Assembly (NCBI GenBank): GCA_944322285.1
Contig: CALUOR010000002.1
Location: forward strand, 62,001-126,000
Origin: an uncultured Bacteroides sp.
GTDB taxonomy: Bacteria > Bacteroidota > Bacteroidia > Bacteroidales > Bacteroidaceae
DNA length: 64,000 nt
Direction of reading: 5' to 3'
A program made the position numbers and the translations under genes. The notes below the pieces were generated by a model, which ran no database searches, was not told the DNA's origin, and saw only the letters and a program-made list of their open reading frames with translations. How positions within the stretch are numbered: the first letter of the stretch is position 1; every line of letters begins with the position of its first letter. Of the stretch, positions 25,502 through 34,973 are shown piece by piece.

Positions 25502-27031
25502 ATGGAACAAGCATTTTCTCAGTATGAAGTATGGTTCGTCACCGGAGCACAGCTCCTCTACGGCGGCGACGCAGTGATAGCAGTAGACGCGCACAGCAAC
25601 GAAATGGTAAAGGGTCTGAACGACTCCGGCCGTCTGCCCGTCAAGGTGGTATATAAAGGCACCGCCAATTCATCCAAAGAAGTAGAGGCCGTGATGAAGG
25701 CCGCCAACAACGACGAGAAGTGTATCGGCATCATCACCTGGATGCACACCTTCTCACCCGCCAAGATGTGGATACACGGCCTGCAGCAACTCAAGAAGCC
25801 GTTGCTCCACCTCCATACCCAATACAATAAGGAGATTCCTTGGGACACGATGGACATGGACTTCATGAACCTCAACCAGTCGGCGCACGGCGACCGTGAG
25901 TTCGGCCACATCTGCACCCGCATGCGCATCCGCCGCAAAGTGGTGGTAGGCTACTGGAAGGACGAAGAGACGCAGCGCAAGATTGGCGTATGGATGCGCG
26001 TTTGCGCCGCATGGGCCGACTCGCAGGACATGCTCATCATCCGCTTCGGCGACCAGATGAACAACGTGGCCGTGACTGACGGCGACAAGGTGGAAGCCGA
26101 AGTGCGCATGGGCTACCACGTAGACTACTGCCCCGCCAGCGAACTGATGGAGTATCACGCACAGGTGAAGGACGCCGACGTAGACGCCCTCGTGGCCACC
26201 TACTTCCAAGAGTACGACCACGACAAGGAACTGGAAGACAAATCGACCGAGGCCTATCAGAAGGTATGGAACTCCGCCAAGGCCGAACTCGCCCTGCGCG
26301 CCATCCTGAAGGCGAAAGGCGCCAAAGGCTTCACGACCAACTTCGACGACCTGGGCCAGACGGACGGCAGCCACTTCGACCAAATCCCCGGCCTGGCTTC
26401 TCAACGCCTGATGGCCGAAGGCTACGGCTTCGGCGCCGAAGGCGACTGGAAGTCCGCCGCCCTCTACCGCATGGTGTGGGTGATGAACCAAGGCCTGCCT
26501 AACGGCTGCTCCTTCCTGGAGGACTACACGCTGAACTTCGACGGCGCCAACAGCGCCATCCTGCAAGCCCACATGCTGGAGGTTTGTCCGCTCATCGCCG
26601 CCAAGAAGCCCCGCCTGGAAGTACACTTCCTCGGCATCGGCATCCGCAAGAGCCAGACGGCCCGCCTGGTATTCACGTCCAAGGTAGGCACCGGCTGCAC
26701 GGCCACGGTAGTAGACCTGGGCAACCGCTTCCGCCTCATTGTGAACGACGTAGAGTGCATCGAACCGAAACCGCTGCCTAAGCTCCCCGTAGCCAGCGCG
26801 TTGTGGATTCCGCAGCCTAACTTCGAGGTAGGCGCAGGCGCCTGGATATTGGCCGGCGGCACGCACCACTCTTGCTTCTCCTACGACCTGACGGCCGAAT
26901 ATTGGGAAGACTACGCCGAAATAGCAGGCATCGAGATGGTACACATCAACAAGGACACCGACATCAGCGAGTTCAAGAAAGAGCTTCGCATGAACGAAGT
27001 ATATTACATGCTGAACAAAGCACTTTGCTAA
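25502..27031 (+). CDS. araA: L-arabinose isomerase
   Basis: This cytoplasmic, manganese-dependent enzyme converts L-arabinose to L-ribulose. The start MEQAFSQYEVWFVTGAQLLYGG is the canonical N-terminus. Further motifs are CIGIITWMHTFSPAKMWIHG, HLHTQYNKEIPW, FTTNFDDLGQTDGSHFDQIPG, GYGFGAEGDWKSAAL (catalytic and metal-binding Glu region) and GGTHHSCFSYDLTAEYW near the C-terminus. At 509 residues it is full length. The frame extends upstream to 25307 through the tandem repeat, but that part (many R/T/P residues) is not protein-like for this family. Codons are strongly C/G-ending. It is followed 4 bp later by the palindrome at 27035. Confidence 0.98.
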   Translation: MEQAFSQYEVWFVTGAQLLYGGDAVIAVDAHSNEMVKGLNDSGRLPVKVVYKGTANSSKEVEAVMKAANNDEKCIGIITWMHTFSPAKMWIHGLQQLKKPLLHLHTQYNKEIPWDTMDMDFMNLNQSAHGDREFGHICTRMRIRRKVVVGYWKDEETQRKIGVWMRVCAAWADSQDMLIIRFGDQMNNVAVTDGDKVEAEVRMGYHVDYCPASELMEYHAQVKDADVDALVATYFQEYDHDKELEDKSTEAYQKVWNSAKAELALRAILKAKGAKGFTTNFDDLGQTDGSHFDQIPGLASQRLMAEGYGFGAEGDWKSAALYRMVWVMNQGLPNGCSFLEDYTLNFDGANSAILQAHMLEVCPLIAAKKPRLEVHFLGIGIRKSQTARLVFTSKVGTGCTATVVDLGNRFRLIVNDVECIEPKPLPKLPVASALWIPQPNFEVGAGAWILAGGTHHSCFSYDLTAEYWEDYAEIAGIEMVHINKDTDISEFKKELRMNEVYYMLNKALC

Positions 27032-27034
27032 TTA

Positions 27035-27160
27035 TTTTTAGGCACGGATTACACGGATTTTCATAGATTAAAAATGGTTTCGCCTACGGACGGCAAAAGA
27101 AATCCGTGACCAATCCGTGTAATCCGTGCCTAAAAAATACACTGCTAAATTATTATTTAA
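27035..27160. repeat. Palindromic element, CACGGATTA type (copy F)
   Basis: The 25-base arms 27035-27059 and 27112-27136 are perfectly complementary across a 52-base loop. The arm repeats CACGGATTA at 9 bp. The right-hand end TAAATTATTATTTAA (27146-27160) matches the terminal sequence of the other elements. It starts 4 bp after the araA stop and ends 17 bp before araB. Confidence 0.88.
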
Positions 27161-27177
27161 TTTTGTACACTTATACT

Positions 27178-28770
27178 ATGGATGCAAAACAAACCATCGA
27201 AACGGGCAAGGCAATATTGGGCATCGAGTTCGGCTCTACCCGCATCAAGGCCGTTTTGATTGACCAAGAGAATAACCCCATCGCCCAAGGCAGCCACAGC
27301 TGGGAGAACCAGTTGGTAGACGGGCTATGGACGTATAGCGTAGAGGCCATCTGGTATGGCTTGCAGGATTGCTACGCCGACCTCCGCAGAAATGTCAAAG
27401 AGCAATACGACATCGAGATAGAAGTCCTGGCCGCCATCGGCATCAGTGCCATGATGCACGGCTACATGGCTTTCAACAAGAAGGAAGAAATCCTCGTGCC
27501 TTTCCGCACCTGGCGCAACACCAATACGGGGAAAGCCGCCGGCATTCTCTCCGAACTGTTCCGATACAACATCCCTTTGCGCTGGAGCATCTCCCACTTG
27601 TATCAGGCCATCTTGAACAACGAGGAGCACGTGCATGACATCGACTTCCTGACCACCCTCGCGGGCTTCATCCACTGGCAGTTGACCGGACAGCGCGTGC
27701 TGGGCATCGGCGACGCTTCGGGCATGTTGCCCATCGACCCTGCCACCAAGAACTATTCGGCCGAGATGGTTGCCAAGTTCGACAACCTGATAGCCGACCG
27801 TGGCTATGGCTGGACGTTGCTTGACATTCTGCCCAAGGTATTGCCGGCGGGTGTCAACGCAGGTTTCCTCACCCCCGAAGGCGCCAAACGTCTCGACGTG
27901 TCCGGCCACTTGAAAGCCGGCATTCCTTTCTGCCCGCCCGAAGGCGACGCAGGTACGGGTATGGTAGCCACCAACGCCGTGAAGCAACGCACGGGCAACG
28001 TGTCGGCCGGCACTTCGTCCTTCTCCATGATTGTGCTGGAGAAAGACCTCTCCAAGCCCTACGAGATGATAGACATGGTGACTACGCCGGACGGAAGCCT
28101 CGTGGCCATGGTGCACTGCAACAACTGCACGTCCGACCTCAACGCGTGGGTCAACCTCTTCAAGGAATATCAGGAACTGCTGGGCATCCCCGTGGACATG
28201 GACGAGCTTTATGGCAAGCTCTATAACCACGCCCTGACGGGACAAGCCGACTGCGGTGGCCTGATGTCCTACAACTACTTCTCAGGCGAACCCGTAACCG
28301 GACTGGCTGAAGGGCGCCCCTTGTTCGTGCGCTCGGCGGGCGACAAGTTCACCCTTGCCAACTTCATGCGTGCCCATCTGTATGCCTCGGTAGGTGTGCT
28401 CAAGCTGGGTAACGACATCCTGTTCAAGGAAGAGAAAATCAAGGTGGACCGCATCACCGGGCATGGCGGATTGTTCAAGACGAAAGGCGTAGGCCAGCGT
28501 GTGTTGGCGGCGGCGCTCAACTCGCCCATCTCCGTCATGGAAACGGCCGGCGAAGGTGGCCCGTGGGGTATGGCCTTGCTGGGGTCTTACTTGGTGAACA
28601 ACACGGAGAACCGCTCCCTTGCCGACTTCCTGGACAAGCAAGTCTTTGCCGGCAACACCGGTGTAGAGATTGTGCCCACGCCGGAAGACGTAGAAGGCTT
28701 CAACGTCTATATAGAGAACTACAAAGCCTGCCTGCCCATTGAGCAAGCGGCGGTGAACTATAAAATTTAG
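27178..28770 (+). CDS. araB: FGGY-family carbohydrate kinase, probable L-ribulokinase
   Basis: This cytoplasmic kinase phosphorylates a pentulose, here L-ribulose by operon context between araA and a GH51 gene. The FGGY N-terminal phosphate motif is IEFGSTRIKAVLID. Other motifs are GDASGMLPID, GNVSAGTSSFSMIV and ITGHGGLFKTKGVGQRV with ETAGEGGPWGMALLG. By sequence it resembles the xylulokinase-like group used as AraB in Bacteroides more than the enterobacterial enzyme, so automatic annotation may call it xylulokinase. The ATG at 27178 gives 530 residues; an upstream frame from 27106 runs into element F. Its last codons, including the TAG stop, overlap the end of repeat copy E. Confidence 0.92.
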   Translation: MDAKQTIETGKAILGIEFGSTRIKAVLIDQENNPIAQGSHSWENQLVDGLWTYSVEAIWYGLQDCYADLRRNVKEQYDIEIEVLAAIGISAMMHGYMAFNKKEEILVPFRTWRNTNTGKAAGILSELFRYNIPLRWSISHLYQAILNNEEHVHDIDFLTTLAGFIHWQLTGQRVLGIGDASGMLPIDPATKNYSAEMVAKFDNLIADRGYGWTLLDILPKVLPAGVNAGFLTPEGAKRLDVSGHLKAGIPFCPPEGDAGTGMVATNAVKQRTGNVSAGTSSFSMIVLEKDLSKPYEMIDMVTTPDGSLVAMVHCNNCTSDLNAWVNLFKEYQELLGIPVDMDELYGKLYNHALTGQADCGGLMSYNYFSGEPVTGLAEGRPLFVRSAGDKFTLANFMRAHLYASVGVLKLGNDILFKEEKIKVDRITGHGGLFKTKGVGQRVLAAALNSPISVMETAGEGGPWGMALLGSYLVNNTENRSLADFLDKQVFAGNTGVEIVPTPEDVEGFNVYIENYKACLPIEQAAVNYKI

Positions 28771-28915
28771 CGGGGCGGAGCCCCGCAATGTGTCAATGTG
28801 CTGATGTGCCAATGTGCTAATGCCCTGCGGAATGAGAACATGTCGCCGCAAACACAGCGCAGCCCAATTAGCACATTGGCACATTAGCATATTAGCACAT
28901 TAAATTATCATTTAA
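28758..28915. repeat. MITE-like palindromic element, AATGTGCTA type (copy E)
   Basis: This is the reverse-orientation twin of the element at 7404-7563. It shares the GC hairpin GCGGGGCGGAGCCCCGC (28770-28786), the AATGTGC-type arms (from 28787 and to 28901) and a loop of about 45 bases differing at only a few positions. The right end is TAAATTATCATTTAA (28901-28915). The left end ATAAAATTTAG carries the araB stop codon. It lies between araB and the GH51 gene. Confidence 0.88.
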
Positions 28916-28925
28916 ATCGAAATTC

Positions 28926-30470
28926 ATGAAAACAAGACTATTTGTAAGTAGCCTCATGCTGGCCACCGGCCTGACCCTCTCCGCACAGAAGAGCGCTACC
29001 ATCACCGTACATGGCGACCAGGGCAAACAAATCATCCCGAAAGAAATCTACGGCCAATTTGCCGAACACTTAGGCACGTGCATCTACGGCGGCCTTTGGG
29101 TGGGCGAAGACTCGGACATTCCCAACATCAAGGGGTATCGTACCGATGTGTTTAACGCTTTGAAAGAACTGCAAGTGCCTGTCCTGCGCTGGCCGGGCGG
29201 ATGCTTTGCCGACGAATACCATTGGATGGACGGCATCGGTCCCAAAGAGCAACGCCCCAAGATGGTGAACAACAATTGGGGAGGCACCATCGAGGACAAC
29301 AGTTTCGGCACACACGAGTTCCTGAACCTCTGCGAAATGTTGGGCTGCGAACCTTACATCAGCGGAAACGTAGGAAGCGGCACGGTGGAAGAGCTGGCCA
29401 AATGGGTGGAATACATGACCTCCGAAGGCGATTCGCCCATGGCACGCCTGCGCCGCCAAAACGGACGCGACAAGGCTTGGAAGGTGAAATACCTCGGCGT
29501 GGGCAACGAAAGCTGGGGCTGTGGCGGAAGCATGCGCCCCGAATACTACGCCGACCTTTACCGCCGTTACTCTACCTATTGCCGCAACTACGATGGTAAC
29601 CGCCTGTACAAGATTGCCAGCGGTGCCAGCGACTACGATTACAACTGGACGCGGGTGCTCATGGACCAAGTAGGCGGACGGATGAACGGCCTGTCGCTGC
29701 ACTATTACACCGTGTCCGGCTGGAGCGGCAGCAAAGGAGCGGCCACCAAGTTCAGTGATGAAGATTACTATTGGACGTTGGGCAAATGCCGCGAGATAGA
29801 AGACGTGCTGAAGCGTCACATCGCCATCATGGACGGATTCGACCCACAAAAGAATATCGCTTTGATACTGGATGAGTGGGGCACTTGGTGGGACGAAGAG
29901 CCCGGCACCATTCCCGGACACCTCTACCAGCAGAACACCCTGCGCGATGCCTTCGTAGCCTCCCTTTCGTTTGACATCTTCCACAAGTACACCGAGCGTC
30001 TGAAGATGGCCAACATCGCCCAGATAGTCAACGTGCTGCAATCCATGATTCTGACCAAGGACGACAAAATGGTACTGACACCCACCTACTACGTCTTCAA
30101 GATGTACAAGGTGCATCAGGATGCCACTTACCTGCCTTTGGACGTAAATTGCGAGACGATGGACGTACGCGACCGCCGCACATTGCCGCTTGTCAGTGCC
30201 ACGGCGTCCCGCGACAAAGACGGCAAGGTACACATCTCCCTCTCGAACGTAGACTTGAAGCACGAGCAGGAAATCAGCGTCAACTTGTCGGGCATTAGCG
30301 TCAATCAAGTCCAAGGCGAGATACTGACTTCTCCAAACATTGCCGACTACAACTCGTTTGAGCGGCCCGATGTCGTGAAGCCCGTTCCTTTCAAAGGTGC
30401 CAAAATCAGCAAAGGCGTGCTGAAAGTGACGCTTCCCGCCAAGTCTATCGTGACGTTGGAGCTGATGTGA
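28926..30470 (+). CDS. GH51 alpha-L-arabinofuranosidase
   Basis: This enzyme releases L-arabinose from arabinan or arabinoxylan oligosaccharides and so feeds the operon. A short signal peptide ([21 protein letters not shown]) suggests a periplasmic location. The (beta/alpha)8 domain has [38 protein letters not shown], the acid/base Glu195 in GVGNESWG and the nucleophile Glu317 in [13 protein letters not shown]-terminal beta-sandwich follows ([18 protein letters not shown]). At 514 residues it is a typical single-domain GH51. It is the last gene of the operon and ends at a strong bidirectional terminator. Confidence 0.95.
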   Translation: MKTRLFVSSLMLATGLTLSAQKSATITVHGDQGKQIIPKEIYGQFAEHLGTCIYGGLWVGEDSDIPNIKGYRTDVFNALKELQVPVLRWPGGCFADEYHWMDGIGPKEQRPKMVNNNWGGTIEDNSFGTHEFLNLCEMLGCEPYISGNVGSGTVEELAKWVEYMTSEGDSPMARLRRQNGRDKAWKVKYLGVGNESWGCGGSMRPEYYADLYRRYSTYCRNYDGNRLYKIASGASDYDYNWTRVLMDQVGGRMNGLSLHYYTVSGWSGSKGAATKFSDEDYYWTLGKCREIEDVLKRHIAIMDGFDPQKNIALILDEWGTWWDEEPGTIPGHLYQQNTLRDAFVASLSFDIFHKYTERLKMANIAQIVNVLQSMILTKDDKMVLTPTYYVFKMYKVHQDATYLPLDVNCETMDVRDRRTLPLVSATASRDKDGKVHISLSNVDLKHEQEISVNLSGISVNQVQGEILTSPNIADYNSFERPDVVKPVPFKGAKISKGVLKVTLPAKSIVTLELM

Positions 30471-30520
30471 AAAAATTGTGCATAGCGAATGAGGTTAATC
30501 ATGATCTATGCACAATTTTT
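30471..30520. terminator. Bidirectional terminator between convergent genes
   Basis: AAAAATTGTGCATAG (30471-30485) and CTATGCACAATTTTT (30506-30520) form a perfect 15-bp stem with a 20-base loop. A-runs and T-runs on the two sides suit termination of both the GH51 transcript and the opposing lipoprotein transcript. Confidence 0.88.
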
Positions 30521-30544
30521 GTTATTGTTTTTGCTTAGTAAAGT

Positions 30545-33022
30545 CTATTTATATACAAGCCACGTGGTTACTTTGGCATCAGCATCCACGGAGAAGCGTA
30601 TCCAGCGTGCTTGAAAATTTTCGGGGAAATGATATTGGAAGGTTTCGTCTGGATTTACAGTATAATCAGCATATTTCATCCAATCGCCATTTCCGGAAGG
30701 GTCAACTTCTAATGTAAAGGTTACGGCTTGAGTTGCGTTGTGGGACAACAGCATTTCTTTTTGGTCGTAAAATCCTATGAGGTAAGGATCGGATATGTTG
30801 CCGGCTTTCACTTCCGTGTTTTTCCAAGGTCCTCCTTCTCCTACCGGCTTGCCTAAATACCATAAATCATCGATTGCGCCGGCCCAAACGGCGGCTTTCC
30901 CGTCTTCCGACACAATAATATGTTCATTTCCTTTTCCCGCTTTCGGATCAATGCCTGTCATAATTAACATGCCGCGATAAGAAGCATAGTCATTGATTTG
31001 GAAGCTATGGGTGGATATGGGTCGAATTTTGGCAAAACCATCTGCATTTTCAGCGGGAAGTTCGTAGAAAGTTCCCATGCAGCTGAACAAATCTCTCTCG
31101 GTAGCCACTTCACGACAGATGCGAAGTTTCCCGTTATCCGTCAATGATTTGTAGTCTTGAATCCCCAAAGGCAAGCGCCACCTGCGTTTTTTATCATCTA
31201 CAATCAATACAGAGCTTGGCTCAATGCTTACAATTTGTTGTGGTATGGCGAATTTTTCTCGAATGAAAGAAGCCATTTCTATATCCTCTTTCTTGACCAA
31301 TTGTAATGTGTCATTCATTTCATAGTAGCCCGTTTCTATGGTTTGTCCGTCTTTCGTCTTTGTAGCCAGTACCCCTAAAGCGCGACGGTTTTCACCCAGA
31401 CTGTAAAGCACTCCGCCAGTTGTGCTTGTTTCGGATACTTTGGCCAAACCAGAAAACATTTTGTCCGGTTCGGTATTTCTCATGTCTTCTCCTGTATAAG
31501 CGAAGCTGACTGTAGCTGTCACGTCTTTATTTGCCTTCACTCGGATCCATTCACCGGATTCTTCACTTTCAAACGTTACATAAGCGTTGGAATACGCATC
31601 CGTGGAAATCGTTTTCAGCTGCTTCCAATCACCATTCCCGATTTTGTCCACTTCTAACGTAAAAATAACAGGTATATTACTTTTGTTTTGTAGCCAAGCG
31701 CAACGTTTCTTCCAACCGGCGAATAGGAACGGTTCGGAATATGTCTCTGCCTTTACGGTTTCTTTGACCCAAACGGCTCCTTCCACCGTAGTTGGTCCCA
31801 ATTCATCGGGTTTGCTCAGCGAAGTGAACCACAGGTTGGAGTTCGATTGTCCTGGGCCTTTAATCCCACCTTTTGCTTTGCGTTTATTCAGAAATTCATT
31901 TTTGGCGGAATCATCGCAACCGAATACCAACCGATCATTCCAACGGGCATAGTCACCGATTACTTTCAGATAGGCGGAGCGTGGACGTATGCCTATTGCA
32001 TGTCCCATGGCAAAGTCACCGGGGAAATGCCAGAAAAGTCCGTGCATGGTCATCAGATAATCAGGATTTCCCAGAGTACCTACATCTCGGATACGAGGCC
32101 ATTCGGTATTCCATCCGTGTGCTCCATCGTAACTATGGCTCGCTTTGGGCAGGCGGTAGAACGCCCAGCCTTTTTGCATATCACGTACGCCGACCAAAAT
32201 GGATTTATGATCCCATCCTATAGCCCATAGTGGATCTGTTTCCGGATTAGCATTTCCATAAATACCTCCAGGCCCAGTCACTTCCGTGAACTGGTTGCGA
32301 CGAACTACTTTCCAATTTTGTCCGTTCCATTCTGCTAGTACACCCGATTCCACATCAAATTGGCGCAATGCTTCCATGGAGCCTTCACCATTGTTCGTAA
32401 ACAGTACCACACCCTGACCGGAATACAAGCCTTTTCCGTGTACACCTGGTAATAAAGTTCCGGTGGGTGCGTAACTATCGGCGTTTTTGTCTTTCTTTTG
32501 TAAGTTACCGTCTTTATAAAGTTCTTTTATGGATAGGGTGTGCACATCTACTTCATACAGACCTTCTTCCATAGTACCATAATAGATTTTATTTTCTGGG
32601 TCAGTCAGGTGACGGGCATTGCCGGTATGACGGCCTGGCATGACATTGTAGGGAATAGTACGCACTTTCCCTGTAGAGTCAATGGCATAAGGGCCGATGA
32701 ACAATTGTTTGCTTTCCCGATGAATCATGCGATTAGCAGGAGTACCACCCACACTTTCCGGCCGGACAATCTGTTTCAGATCCGGTGTAATCTCGTAGAG
32801 TTTGTCTGAAGAGCCTAGAGGTTTGTGTGGGCCGTAGGTTATTACCCACAGGCGTTCTGCCCAAGGTACCACGGCTCCTGTACCGCATTCCCCTTCATTA
32901 TTGTAATAAGCTAGTTTGGGATAGATACCTGATACGCACTCTGGTATTTGTGTCTTTTTGACGGGTGAACATCCTAACAGGATACAGGTGGAAAACGTAT
33001 ATAGAAAAGTTCTTAAATTCAT
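30545..33022 (-). CDS. Unrecognised propeller-like lipoprotein with duplicated C-terminal module
   Basis: I do not recognise a named family. Residues 1-18 form a lipoprotein signal (CILLGC, Cys18), so it is probably exposed at the cell surface or in the periplasm. About residues 35-360 contain short strand-like repeats (ERLWVITYGP, NKIYYGTMEEGLYEVDVHT, DYLMTMHGLFWHFPGD) suggesting a beta-propeller. A segment at about 360-515 is repeated at about 690-825: LWFTSLSKPDELG / LWYLGKPVGEGG, EPFLFAGW / DPYLIGFY, and FTLEVDKIGNGDW / FTLEVDPSGNGDW, ending WIRVKANKDVT / WIRFSVDADAKVT. Each copy looks like a propeller blade plus a beta-sandwich. It is the last gene after susC-susD on this strand, a position often taken by surface glycan-binding proteins or novel enzymes. 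Confidence 0.8.
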   Translation of the reverse strand: MNLRTFLYTFSTCILLGCSPVKKTQIPECVSGIYPKLAYYNNEGECGTGAVVPWAERLWVITYGPHKPLGSSDKLYEITPDLKQIVRPESVGGTPANRMIHRESKQLFIGPYAIDSTGKVRTIPYNVMPGRHTGNARHLTDPENKIYYGTMEEGLYEVDVHTLSIKELYKDGNLQKKDKNADSYAPTGTLLPGVHGKGLYSGQGVVLFTNNGEGSMEALRQFDVESGVLAEWNGQNWKVVRRNQFTEVTGPGGIYGNANPETDPLWAIGWDHKSILVGVRDMQKGWAFYRLPKASHSYDGAHGWNTEWPRIRDVGTLGNPDYLMTMHGLFWHFPGDFAMGHAIGIRPRSAYLKVIGDYARWNDRLVFGCDDSAKNEFLNKRKAKGGIKGPGQSNSNLWFTSLSKPDELGPTTVEGAVWVKETVKAETYSEPFLFAGWKKRCAWLQNKSNIPVIFTLEVDKIGNGDWKQLKTISTDAYSNAYVTFESEESGEWIRVKANKDVTATVSFAYTGEDMRNTEPDKMFSGLAKVSETSTTGGVLYSLGENRRALGVLATKTKDGQTIETGYYEMNDTLQLVKKEDIEMASFIREKFAIPQQIVSIEPSSVLIVDDKKRRWRLPLGIQDYKSLTDNGKLRICREVATERDLFSCMGTFYELPAENADGFAKIRPISTHSFQINDYASYRGMLIMTGIDPKAGKGNEHIIVSEDGKAAVWAGAIDDLWYLGKPVGEGGPWKNTEVKAGNISDPYLIGFYDQKEMLLSHNATQAVTFTLEVDPSGNGDWMKYADYTVNPDETFQYHFPENFQARWIRFSVDADAKVTTWLVYK

Positions 33023-33099
33023 AATTTTATGCTATAAAAGTCCAGAGAGATTCGCTCTTTTTCAAGTTTTACTCTCTGGAACAGAAAATACTCAATCAA

Positions 33100-34953
33100 T
33101 TATTCCCACTGCGGATTCTGCGTCAGATTCGGGTTCAGCAGTAATTCATCTGTAGGAAGCGGTTGTAAGTAATAGTAGTCGGGGAAACCGGGAGGCGTTC
33201 CGTCCAGCGAGATGTAACCTTCTTCCGCACCGTCTTGGATGGGCATGTGAGGATAGTCTGATTGTTTGATCCACATGCCGAGTTTTGGAGTCTTCAAATA
33301 GTCGTCGCATTTCTTCCAGCGGCGCAAGTCATCGAAACGGAAACCTTCCGCCATCAGTTCTATCGCACGTTCGCGGCGGATTTCCCATAAGGTAGGTGCC
33401 ACTTCCGGATCGCGTGTCGGGTCTTCCGGCTCTTGTCCGATGATCAGGGCGGGAATTCCTCCGCGTTCACGCAGTTTGTTGATGGTTTGGTCACATACGT
33501 TTTGGTCGAAGCGTCCCATCTCGTACATGGCTTCGGCGTAGTTCAGCATCACTTCTCCGATTCTAAAGATGGGGCAGTCGCTGATGTCTCGGTTATTTTT
33601 ACCCACTAACAAGCGGTTATAGAACTTCCAGCAACGGTAGCCGGTTCCGCTATGGTTCCAGTTGTCCACACGGTCATTGAACAGATTGGGCTGCACTTGC
33701 GTAATGGTGCCTGTCCATTGGTCGGAAGGCAGGGTCTTGTGTTGGTCGTCCGATAGTTCCTGCATCAAGGAGAAGTATTCTTCATCAATGGGATTTCCGG
33801 TTGATGTCCATCCGCTTGCGCTGTCAGGATCCTTCTTTACACGATAGGGCGGTGTCACCGTATAATAGAAACGTTTGTCGCGGTTGCGGAATTCGGCATG
33901 AATATCCTTATCACCTTCAAAGAGCGGACTAGTCCAACGGGTCTGTCCGTCGGTCATCAGGTACATGTCTACCGCTTTCTTTGTCAGGTCCTCGCCGGCG
34001 TTGTCATTGCGTGTCTCTTGCGTCATGCGGTGCATGAAGATGTCTTCCACATATCTTTTATAGAGTATGATTCCGTCCACACCGCTCAGGTCTTCGCTGT
34101 TGAACACTTCATCGTAGTTGGGATGCAGGTTGTATTTGGGTAACAAGGCTTCTGAAGCTTCGATAGACACTTCCAAATATTTCTCCGCATTGCCCAAGCC
34201 ATGGTATTTGCGCCACGTTCCTTCCATCAGACCATAGCGAGAGAGGAAAGCGTTGACCACGTCCTGCGTGATGGTGCATTCTCCGTCATCAAAAGCCCCT
34301 AAGTTGTCGCGGGCATATAGCAACTCATCTAGGATTTTTTGTGCTACTTCATCGCGGGGTATGCGTTCGCCATACAGCTCCGGACTGTCATCAGACAGCA
34401 GTTTGTCTACATAGATGATGTCACCGTAGCGGTTCATGAGGGAAGCGTGGTTGTAAGCGCGGAAGAAATAACATACACTCCGCCAATGTGCTCTCTCTTC
34501 TTCGGTCAGTCCGCTTGAAGCTTCTACTCCTTGCAATAAGGAATTGATGGCACGTATGTTCTGATAAGGGGCTGTGTAGTCATAACTGCTGGTCGGAATG
34601 TCATAGCGTTGCCATATCCAGTCCGATTCGCCATTGTCCGCTCCTTGATCCATCAAGTCGCTATCAAAATCCGCCCACATAATCATGTCGCGCATTCCAC
34701 GTCTCAATTGTACGGTGCTTCTAGTACTCCCAAGATTATCATGATTACTGTTTCCTTGACCGCTGTTAATTTGATCGTAGGCGGGGAAAGCGTCATAAAG
34801 TTGCCAGGCATACGTTTTTATACTTTCATAGTTGCTGTAGACGGCGTTTTCTGTCAACTCGTCTTTGGGAGAGCGGTCCAATAATGAGTCGCATGCGCCT
34901 AACGTCAGCAAGGCGGCTGTTCCTAAACAGGCATGTGTATAGAATGATTTCAT
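33100..34953 (-). CDS. SusD/RagB-like surface glycan-binding lipoprotein
   Basis: This is the lid partner of the SusC encoded just upstream (20-bp gap). It has a lipoprotein signal with Cys21 (TLGAC), the SusD-like N-terminus DSLLDRSPKDELTENAVYSN, and the family signature near the C-terminus, WEIRRERAIELMAEGFRFDDLRRWK. It is 617 residues and ends NPNLTQNPQWE, a common SusD tail. It shows little similarity to the SusD at 3066 outside family motifs, which fits a different glycan. It is co-transcribed with susC and probably with the propeller-like lipoprotein gene. Confidence 0.96.
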   Translation of the reverse strand: MKSFYTHACLGTAALLTLGACDSLLDRSPKDELTENAVYSNYESIKTYAWQLYDAFPAYDQINSGQGNSNHDNLGSTRSTVQLRRGMRDMIMWADFDSDLMDQGADNGESDWIWQRYDIPTSSYDYTAPYQNIRAINSLLQGVEASSGLTEEERAHWRSVCYFFRAYNHASLMNRYGDIIYVDKLLSDDSPELYGERIPRDEVAQKILDELLYARDNLGAFDDGECTITQDVVNAFLSRYGLMEGTWRKYHGLGNAEKYLEVSIEASEALLPKYNLHPNYDEVFNSEDLSGVDGIILYKRYVEDIFMHRMTQETRNDNAGEDLTKKAVDMYLMTDGQTRWTSPLFEGDKDIHAEFRNRDKRFYYTVTPPYRVKKDPDSASGWTSTGNPIDEEYFSLMQELSDDQHKTLPSDQWTGTITQVQPNLFNDRVDNWNHSGTGYRCWKFYNRLLVGKNNRDISDCPIFRIGEVMLNYAEAMYEMGRFDQNVCDQTINKLRERGGIPALIIGQEPEDPTRDPEVAPTLWEIRRERAIELMAEGFRFDDLRRWKKCDDYLKTPKLGMWIKQSDYPHMPIQDGAEEGYISLDGTPPGFPDYYYLQPLPTDELLLNPNLTQNPQWE

Positions 34954-34973
34954 AATTCGATTGTTTTTAATGT

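Noticed and set aside
25754-26944. 396-codon open frame antisense to araA
   Set aside because: It mirrors the strongly G/C-ending codons of araA and has no domain motifs. The long antisense frames over uvrA (15738-16856), the DUF5686-like gene (18177-19499) and GH51 (29070-30314) are rejected for the same reason.
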